Source of the DNA: Fragilariopsis cylindrus CCMP1102
Lineage: Eukaryota > Bacillariophyta > Bacillariophyceae > Bacillariales > Bacillariaceae
Reading direction: 5' to 3'
Assembly: GCA_900095095.1 (NCBI GenBank)
Contig: FMBT01000307.1
Location: forward strand, 186,001-250,000
DNA: 64,000 bases
Shown: piece by piece, positions 57,343-64,000 of the stretch
Position numbering within the stretch: the stretch's first letter is position 1
How the letters are laid out: the number at the start of each line of letters is the position of its first letter
Notes under the pieces: generated by a model
The model's database searches: none
Told to the model about the DNA's origin: nothing
What the model saw: the letters and a program-made list of their open reading frames with translations, nothing else
Position numbers and translations under genes: made by a program

Positions 57343-60201
57343 TTAATTCGCTACAACTTCTAGGATCACAAAATAATTCCCAGTCTCAAATCCACCATCA
57401 ATAAGCTTTACACTAGGAATTTGACTGACAATATCTTCTAGTTCTCCCTCACGATACATGTGACAATACCTCTGGAAAACAACCAGACCCTTTTGTTCGT
57501 CGAAGTCAGCATTGTCATAGGCGTCTGAGTATATCTCAGCAGCGCTCTTTGAAGCATGGGGACCATTTATAGTTGGTACCACCGACGTTGCGGCGACACC
57601 TGTATTGGAATCATTCATAGTCCCAGCTTTAAAATCTTGCATCGTTGTTTTTGAATTTTCTGATACTTTGTCCAAATATTTTGGCTGCGCATTAAAAGGA
57701 ACAAATACATCTGGCGCTGCAAATCGTCGTCGACTATGACATCCCATAGCCCATGCTTGAATCATAATCTTCCCATTTATCTTCACAATTCGTGCTAATT
57801 CTTCAATACAACGTATTCGGCGATCGATCGTACTCAAATGATGCATAACGGCAATGCAGATAGCTGCATCACAACTATTATTCCTGAAAGGAATCGACAT
57901 GCAATCTGCCACTGCTACAGCAGGTCGTTTTTGGAGTGATTCTCGATGAGGGCTTACTCTTCGAGTATCTGGCACCTTTCCGCCATCCGATAACGAGGCA
58001 CTATCGTTAAGAAGTGCAGTCTTCAGCAGGGGGAGACTTATATCCGTGCCAATGACGTACGAACCAGCTTCCCAAACTGCAGGAAAATATTTGCCATCAC
58101 CGCATCCGCAATCAGCAACAATGGATCCTTCAGGTAGATCTTTAACGAAAAGTGAAGCACTCGGCCAAAGTACTCCTCGTTTTCCCCTTGTATGATGCCA
58201 CTGAGTTGCAATTGCATCGTATACAGCATGTACGTGATCGCGTTCTGTGTTCGGAGTGACCAATACATTACTGTCCATGGTAGATCCATTTCGCTTCTCA
58301 TCATTGATACCCCAGACCGGTGGGAACATGTTAGATTCAAATCGAGGCAAAGGTATACCTTTTGACGACAATGCAGTTCGCAACGTTAGACTGACGCGTA
58401 GCCCTCGAGGTATAACCACACCATTGTGGGTATCGGTTCGTCGCGTGACAATATGGTGTTCCCATTCATAGCGGCATGCACCTGACATGAGGACTAACGA
58501 TCTGCGAGGTAAATACACCAGCTTTTTGATATTTTTGGGTGATACCTTATTACCGTCGTCGTCGTTGCCTACCGTGACCTTTTGAAATTCCATCACAATC
58601 CCACTACTTAAACTTATGCTAATTAATCCATCCCCAAAGGCTGATGGTGTATCGACATGAGACCCGATCCCCTCCCCAGTTTTATATTGATTTAAGGTCA
58701 TTTGATTCAGATCAGAGAATATCATCTTCTTGGTTGGTTGCGGATCAATTAGATCAGCGTTTTCATTGTTATTTAAGCTGTTATTTGATTTGTTAGAACA
58801 GACATCGAATTCGTGTTGTCTTGTTTTCTCAATAATTTGAGCCAAAAGCTCCCATCCCTTCCCCTCTTTCACTAGTAGATCGTTATCATTTGTTTGTTTC
58901 TCCATTCCCTTCTCTACCGGTATAGATGGTAGGGGAGGACAGTTTGCATCAGGATCTAGTCTACCACTTTCTTCTTCTTCTTCTACGTCTCGTCTTAATA
59001 CATCAGCCGTTCTATAATCAAAAACATAACCGTAATGTTGGACGCGTCGTTTGACGGAGCCTGTCTGGCTCATGTTTGACTGCTGTGGGGCCCAAGGTGC
59101 TTGTGGACCAGTCAATATTGCTACTAATAGTTCTTCTTCTGCCTCAGTCAGAAAATTTTCCACAACAACTAACCCTGGTACATAAACGTGATCAGTAGTG
59201 GAGGTACAGTCGGGTCGGGAGGCTTCTCCTTTCTCGTACTCTCCCTGTTGTTTAGCTTTCGACTTTTTAGTAACAGTCGCATAATCTAAGAATAGTTCAC
59301 CACTATTGATATTTTTATTGGTACTATTACTAATATTATCATTCTTTAATTCCCATGACACGACCATTCCTTGAAATTTTTGAACGGCATCCTGTGCCTC
59401 TTCAGCTGATCGAAATCCTAACTGACAAGACTGAATACGTTGTTGTCGCTTATTTATTTTTTTTGGTAGAAAAATTTCTACATCAGTTCCAAAAACTTGT
59501 CGCATAGCTTGGTAGACATAATACGGATTGTTCCACCAGTCAGATAATTCAGCTGTAATATTGTTATCGATTAGACCAGTAACATATACGAATCGAGTTT
59601 CACTTCGTTCCTTTTCATCATCTCCTCGATCGTGCAATAATCGTCGAAATTGTGGTGGATTAGATCGAGGCCAGAAACACCTATCGGTCGGTAAAGGTTT
59701 ATCAGTGATCATGGTAGCCTGACAAGGACGTGATCCAAACAAAACATGTTGCTGTTCGTCTGTTAATATTATAATATCATGTGGAGAAATCCTTTGATCT
59801 CGGAATGCATATTGAATTTGTATCGCTTCATGTGGACTATTGTATTCTAGTCGTACTTTCGAAAGATTGTTTGGATCCGTAACATGTACTGATAATACTG
59901 GATACGGTAAATTTAGTCGTTCAAAATCATCACGGAGCGCTAACAAAAGAACCTCCTCTAAAGCTTCAGGAGACTTCCAGTAGGACAATGATGATGAAGA
60001 TGACGACGACGACGTCGTCGTCGTCGTCGTCGAAGATTTTTTGTCGTTGGAATTATTTGTGAGCTTGTTTCGCTTCGGCTCAAAAGCACCCTGTAAATGA
60101 GCGTATCCCTTGCTATCACCATCGATGGGGAGTGGTTCATGTGGCAGTACGGATCGAAACCTCCTTTCGTTAATGCCATTGTCGTCGGTAAGCATTGTCA
60201 T
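57343..60201 (-). CDS. ALKBH8: ALKBH8-type tRNA wobble-uridine hydroxylase/methyltransferase
   Basis: ALKBH8 methylates and then hydroxylates modified uridine at the tRNA wobble position. This intronless 952-residue protein has the same three-part order as the animal enzyme. An RRM-like region comes first (FVYVTGLIDNNITAELSDWW to CQLGFRSAEEAQDAVQKFQG). The AlkB 2-oxoglutarate/Fe(II) domain has the metal ligands HVD in GEGIGSHVDTPSAFGDG (about residue 515), a distal His in EWEHHIVTRR, and RVSLTLR. A Trm9-like methyltransferase has VADCGCGDGKYF near 700, YVIGTDIS and CIAVMHHLSTIDRRIRCIEE. An extra N-terminal block (about 130 residues) and low-complexity inserts make it longer than the 664-residue human protein. 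A triplet run encodes the Ser/Thr tract near residues 55-75. Confidence 0.93.
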   Translation of the reverse strand: MTMLTDDNGINERRFRSVLPHEPLPIDGDSKGYAHLQGAFEPKRNKLTNNSNDKKSSTTTTTTSSSSSSSSLSYWKSPEALEEVLLLALRDDFERLNLPYPVLSVHVTDPNNLSKVRLEYNSPHEAIQIQYAFRDQRISPHDIIILTDEQQHVLFGSRPCQATMITDKPLPTDRCFWPRSNPPQFRRLLHDRGDDEKERSETRFVYVTGLIDNNITAELSDWWNNPYYVYQAMRQVFGTDVEIFLPKKINKRQQRIQSCQLGFRSAEEAQDAVQKFQGMVVSWELKNDNISNSTNKNINSGELFLDYATVTKKSKAKQQGEYEKGEASRPDCTSTTDHVYVPGLVVVENFLTEAEEELLVAILTGPQAPWAPQQSNMSQTGSVKRRVQHYGYVFDYRTADVLRRDVEEEEESGRLDPDANCPPLPSIPVEKGMEKQTNDNDLLVKEGKGWELLAQIIEKTRQHEFDVCSNKSNNSLNNNENADLIDPQPTKKMIFSDLNQMTLNQYKTGEGIGSHVDTPSAFGDGLISISLSSGIVMEFQKVTVGNDDDGNKVSPKNIKKLVYLPRRSLVLMSGACRYEWEHHIVTRRTDTHNGVVIPRGLRVSLTLRTALSSKGIPLPRFESNMFPPVWGINDEKRNGSTMDSNVLVTPNTERDHVHAVYDAIATQWHHTRGKRGVLWPSASLFVKDLPEGSIVADCGCGDGKYFPAVWEAGSYVIGTDISLPLLKTALLNDSASLSDGGKVPDTRRVSPHRESLQKRPAVAVADCMSIPFRNNSCDAAICIAVMHHLSTIDRRIRCIEELARIVKINGKIMIQAWAMGCHSRRRFAAPDVFVPFNAQPKYLDKVSENSKTTMQDFKAGTMNDSNTGVAATSVVPTINGPHASKSAAEIYSDAYDNADFDEQKGLVVFQRYCHMYREGELEDIVSQIPSVKLIDGGFETGNYFVILEVVAN

Positions 60202-60618
60202 ACTAATTTCCAGTCAAATAATTTATAAACCGCTATTTTCATTTCTCATTTCAAATTTAGTGGTGCCAAGAATAAGAAAAACGATAAGCTTGGTTAATTT
60301 TGGGGAGGGGCAGTGCTTGGTCAATTACAAGGGGGATTATAGAAAGGAACAACTATCTATTTTATAAAAGTGAAGACATATATTTTTATGGTACCACTGT
60401 GCAACGCTAATTTACCCCTGCGCTATCGCCTGAAATTAGAATTCGATTTTCGATTTTTAAATTATTTGTGGTCATAATACTTCGTATTGTCTGTTTCCTA
60501 TTATTACGTTATTAGTACATACCGAAGCTTACAAAAGCTAGCTAGAGTCAAGTCGAAGAGAGATTAACAAGTTAGATAGAAAGGAAAAGGTGCAAGCAGA
60601 AAGCAGCCAAAATTGATC
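60202..60618. promoter_or_regulatory. Divergent spacer
   Basis: This 417-bp spacer lies between the starts of ALKBH8 (minus) and the SGNH-like gene (plus). No single element can be assigned. Confidence 0.4.
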
Positions 60619-62884
60619 ATGGCTCGAATTAAAAAGTCTCTGAATAGTAATAATAATGATGATGATGTGATAGAATCTACACCGCGACGAAATCTACAAG
60701 TCGTAGCATTTACTACTATTGGTATCGTTGCGGCACTCGTATTCATTTGGGTAATCTCTACTGCAGAAAGTTTATCGGAAGCATCGGATGGTACTAAAAC
60801 AGAAGCGCGTGATGGTTGGAACATCAACAAAATAAAGGGCGGAGGAGGGAATACAAAGGCCGCCGATGCCATTTGTTCATTGAATTGCAACAAACGACGT
60901 ATGGGAGGAACAAATACAAATCATTTATTAGATCGACAGGAACTTCTAAATAGAGCGTCACAAGCGAAGGAGCAACTATTGGATAAGCTTCGTATAGATT
61001 ATGGCGAATATTTCGATCCTATGTTTGTTGATAAAGAAAATGGTAGTTATCGTCCTATTCGTCCCATAACAGAGAGTGGTAAATCGTTTGAACGTCTCAA
61101 GCGAAAGCTTATGATAAAGGTTCTAACAATGCAATCAAAATCAAGAAGCCTAGATTCTAATTACAATGGATGTGATTGTTTTAACGGTAACGACAAGGCG
61201 TTGCGGAATGATGTTGTAGACTTAACAGCAGAAACAGATACAACAACAGAAACAGAAACAACCTTTGGCAAATATGTTTGGGCAACTGGAGGACATTCGG
61301 CCGCTGCAGGTCATGGAAATTTGTTCAATGAATCATATACAGCCTACATGGAAAGAGATCTGATAGATGTCTTTGGATCGATTGGTTTGGAATTTGAAGG
61401 ACGAAATTATGCTATGGGCGGGACGTCTTCTGGTCCTGAGATTAGTATGTGCTTTAAGGAAGTATTCGGTCAAGATGTGGACTTCTTCAGCTGGGATTAT
61501 GGTATGACAGATGGCAAGGATTCTTCAAAAATGCAACATTTTCTCTACCGGGGTGGTATTTCTCCGGGACGGCCTGCTCTAATGATGTTAAAAAGTGGAG
61601 GAAGGAGTCGCAAGGATCGAGAGGATAGACATAAAAGTTTGGAAAATATCGGATTGCCTGCATTTTATGGAGCAGATGATAGCACCGAAGCGATGAGGAA
61701 TGCAATTCCTAGTTCCGGGGGTATACCACTCGAAGATATTGATAAATTACCAGAATATGTTCGTAACTTCAAGTGTGGTGATTCCATTGAAAAGGGCGAT
61801 CCGTTGTGTGGCAAAGAAAAATATACATCTTATATTTGTTCAAAACGTGGCAAACAGACAGGCTGGCATCCTGGATTGTAAGTACAAATTTCCTACACTG
61901 CGAATGTAATTCCCAGTCTAGATACGAAAGTATAAAAAATGGCTTCAAGGCTAATGTGCTCAGCTTTGCATCGCACTAAACTTTTTACTATTTATCCTTT
62001 TTTGTCCTCATTTCTAATTAAACGTTTTCAGTAAGTCTCACGCGTCAGATGGACATGGTATGGCCCTCTTTTTGATGGATGCACTACTCAGTACTCTCAA
62101 AGATCTAAGTGAACATCAAATAGAAGATATAGATACGTTGTTGTCGCAACTCAATCAAGAAGAGGACGAATTGTTTACTAATATCACGAATGCAGAGCTA
62201 CCAGATAGGCACAATAGTTTGTTGAATCAAGACGCTCTTGAAGAAAAAATTGATACATCACTGATATTTAAAGGTCCAAGCATGTGTCACACGGCTAGGC
62301 TACCATCTCAAACACGATATCTAGGGTACCTCACGGAAACAGATATGGTGGGTGGGCCGGCTCCTTACAAACACGAAACATACTACATTGGGTTCGATCA
62401 AAAAATTGCAGCTAAAAGTCTCGAGCCTAATGGAACATTGCCTCTGGTGTACGAAATTAATAAGGAACGGGAGGAATGTTCAGGTGATATAGTTACTGTG
62501 AAGCCGGACTATCCCGATTTTTTTTATGTAACTGAACGATATGGGTGGACCAAAATTACATTTCCCAACGAAGCCGAGAAAAATGCTTATGGATACGATC
62601 CAAATCATTATAAAGGTATTATTATCTTACATATGCACGGTTGTCCTTGGGGTAAGTGTCCTGCAGATAGACTTGATGACGCAAGTTATATTGAAAAGAA
62701 ATGGGAGATGAAGATCAACGGCCAGTCAGTATCAGCTCTGAAAAAATTGGGCGGTGGTGCTAGTGTTGCCATAGGTGAGAATGGACTATATTTCTCTCCC
62801 AACTCGGACGGACAGTACGTAATTGAAACCAAAACGAACGAGCCAAAATCCTTTGTCAGAATCTCTAGTTTTGTACTGTATTGA
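60619..62884 (+). CDS. Type II membrane protein with SGNH-hydrolase-like domain
   Basis: Two exons (60619-61877, 62032-62884; phase 2) give 703 residues starting at ATG 60619. One helix near residues 30-50 (LQVVAFTTIGIVAALVFIWV) indicates a type II Golgi or surface protein. The lumenal part carries blocks like those of SGNH/GDSL esterases: GGHSAAAGHGN (block I Ser, about residue 225), NYAMGGTSSGPE (block II Gly), WDYGMTDG (block III, Asp instead of Asn) and, across the splice, WHPGFKSHASDGHG (block V region). Relatives act on acylated polysaccharides, which would fit a Golgi site. A second conserved C-terminal region contains HMHGCPWGKC. Catalytic activity is inferred. Confidence 0.6.
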
Positions 62885-63275
62885 TTTAATAATTCCTAAG
62901 ATATTATACAATACATTTTGCCGCCTTTTTTTAGAATATTGTGAATATGGTCCGTATGTTCAACAAAAACATACATGATTTGCAAGTCTTTTAAAGCTTG
63001 TATTCATACGGTGCTAGTAGAACAGAATTACCATGTTGAAACCCAACAGGTTAACTCTTTGGGTCAATATTTTCCATATTTCCCCTTTATTCATACCCCC
63101 CAAATTAAATGTACAGTACCGTAAACAAGAACGGCAACCGCAGGATTTCAGATTGAAGATGAAGTTTTGAAGAAAAGCAGCGCAAACAAACATAATCCAT
63201 CACCAGTTCAATCAACAAAGAAGCTGAAAAACAACAACAACAACAACAACAACAAGTAACAACAAGAGGAAGAAT
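62885..63275. other. Spacer before the SET-domain gene
   Basis: The spacer contains an AAC/CAA triplet run at about 63229-63262 in the probable 5' untranslated region of the next gene. No gene is seen. Confidence 0.5.
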
Positions 63276-64000
63276 ATGTTTGTCGATATAGCAGCTACAT
63301 CATCCCTTTTTTCGACTCTGGCTTTGTTTCTATTGAAAGGCGATAAAATTATCGATCGCAATTCCATAGCGATATCTTCGTTACAACGAACGACGAGAAT
63401 ATCGGCATCTACTTTGAACAACGACAGTACTTCTATTAGTGCCATCCCTACCAAGAGCAGTACAAGTGATAATTTATTTGTCGGGGAATCTATTGAAAAG
63501 GAGAAATACCTAGATCTGTTGACATGGCTAAAACAACGCGATGCGACGATCAATGAATGTTTGGAAATTAAAGAATCCTCTCAAGGCCAAGGGTATGGAC
63601 TTTATGTGAATAAATCAATCCCAAAAGATGAATTACTGTTTTCCATTCCGCGTAGTTTATGGGTAACCATGGACAAGGCAACATCATCCACAGAGGATGG
63701 CGACGATGAATTTGGAGATACCCTTAAAGCTCTAATAGAAAAAGCCGGACCTGGTGGAGCTACGGTGAGTACTGTATGCTATTATTTATCCGTGATTGTC
63801 CATCGTTGTGCGCTGTGAATAAATAATAGTACAATTGGTTTGGCCAACTTTCTTTCTCACCAGGAGGTCTTTGTTATTGTTTTTACGGTGATATTTACTT
63901 GCGCACACGATATTTTCTTTGAGGTAGGTTTCACTTGCCTGCTACATGGCCAAGGAATATATTCTGTTGTGTTTAGAAGAAGAAGAAGAGAACCAATCGA
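63276..64000 (+). CDS. SET-domain lysine methyltransferase (Rubisco-LSMT/SETD3 type), 5' part
   Basis: The gene runs off the right edge. Exon 1 (63276-63764) starts with a hydrophobic leader (MFVDIAATSSLFSTLALFLL) and then has the opening of this SET subclass: YLDLLTWLKQRDATINECLE and GQGYGLYVNKSIPKDELLFS, IPRSLWVT. The donor is ACG/GTGAGT. I place exon 2 at 63928, after an AG at 63926-63927. It continues in phase 0 as VSLACYMAKEYILLCLEEEE, matching the conserved helix that precedes the SET core. The other AG in the region gives a frame that does not fit the family. Members methylate Rubisco, aldolase, actin or ribosomal proteins; which one cannot be told. Confidence 0.75.

Noticed and set aside
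1-64000. tRNA, rRNA, snRNA genes and retroelement or virus-derived sequences
   Set aside because: I looked for T-loop boxes, U6-like blocks, reverse-transcriptase, integrase and capsid motifs and long terminal repeats, and saw none. This was by eye and could miss diverged RNAs.

Overview
The window looks like nuclear DNA of a photosynthetic stramenopile, most likely a diatom. It is AT-rich with microsatellites and low-complexity Asn, Gln, Ser and Asp runs inside proteins. Genes carry zero to two short GT-AG introns (about 80 to 270 nt) whose exon lengths and phases add up. Two products (the CP12-like and the PAP/fibrillin proteins) begin with a signal peptide followed by an A-F site, as in plastid import across four membranes. 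I call 25 protein genes; the last runs off the right edge. I see no tRNA, rRNA, CRISPR, LTR element or virus-like element.

Left third (1-21 kb): DPY30 and RMI1 (head to head), a CP12-module plastid protein, a HAD-like organellar protein, an AFG1 ATPase, an arrestin-domain protein, a compact SNF5/INI1 subunit, a PPR protein, an ankyrin/UMP-CMP-kinase fusion and a plastid PAP/fibrillin. An open stretch at 19586-19777 with no start and no usable splice acceptor looks like a gene relic.

Middle (22-35 kb): an SLC38-like amino-acid transporter, a secreted protein with six FAS1 domains in three tandem pairs, a gene-poor stretch with two MITE-like inverted-repeat elements, an ABCF2-type ribosome ATPase and the ribosome-biogenesis WD protein PWP1.

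35.9-42.1 kb is the most unusual part. A D-2-hydroxyacid dehydrogenase/class II aldolase fusion lies directly behind a two-domain SAM methyltransferase, their reading frames overlapping by 8 nt on the same strand. A second, sarcosine/dimethylglycine-type methyltransferase is transcribed away from them across an 826-bp spacer. The two methyltransferases share a C-terminal module. I infer a small-molecule (possibly osmolyte: betaine or DMSP-like) methylation cluster; the substrate cannot be read from sequence.

Right third (42-64 kb): an M3 oligopeptidase, a Yae1/Lto1-type protein, a small secreted protein, a predicted ABC-class ATPase, a chromatin-type protein with a tudor/agenet-like end, a proteasome-fold protein with a signal peptide, a membrane protein with a Cys-X2-Cys motif, ALKBH8, an SGNH-like membrane protein and the start of a SET-domain lysine methyltransferase.

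Six otherwise well-conserved genes (DPY30, RMI1, PPR, FAS1, PWP1, M3 peptidase) show about eleven single-base frame breaks, mostly in homopolymers or triplet repeats. Because conserved sequence continues in the new frame, I read these mainly as consensus errors rather than decay; users of the protein sequences should know this.
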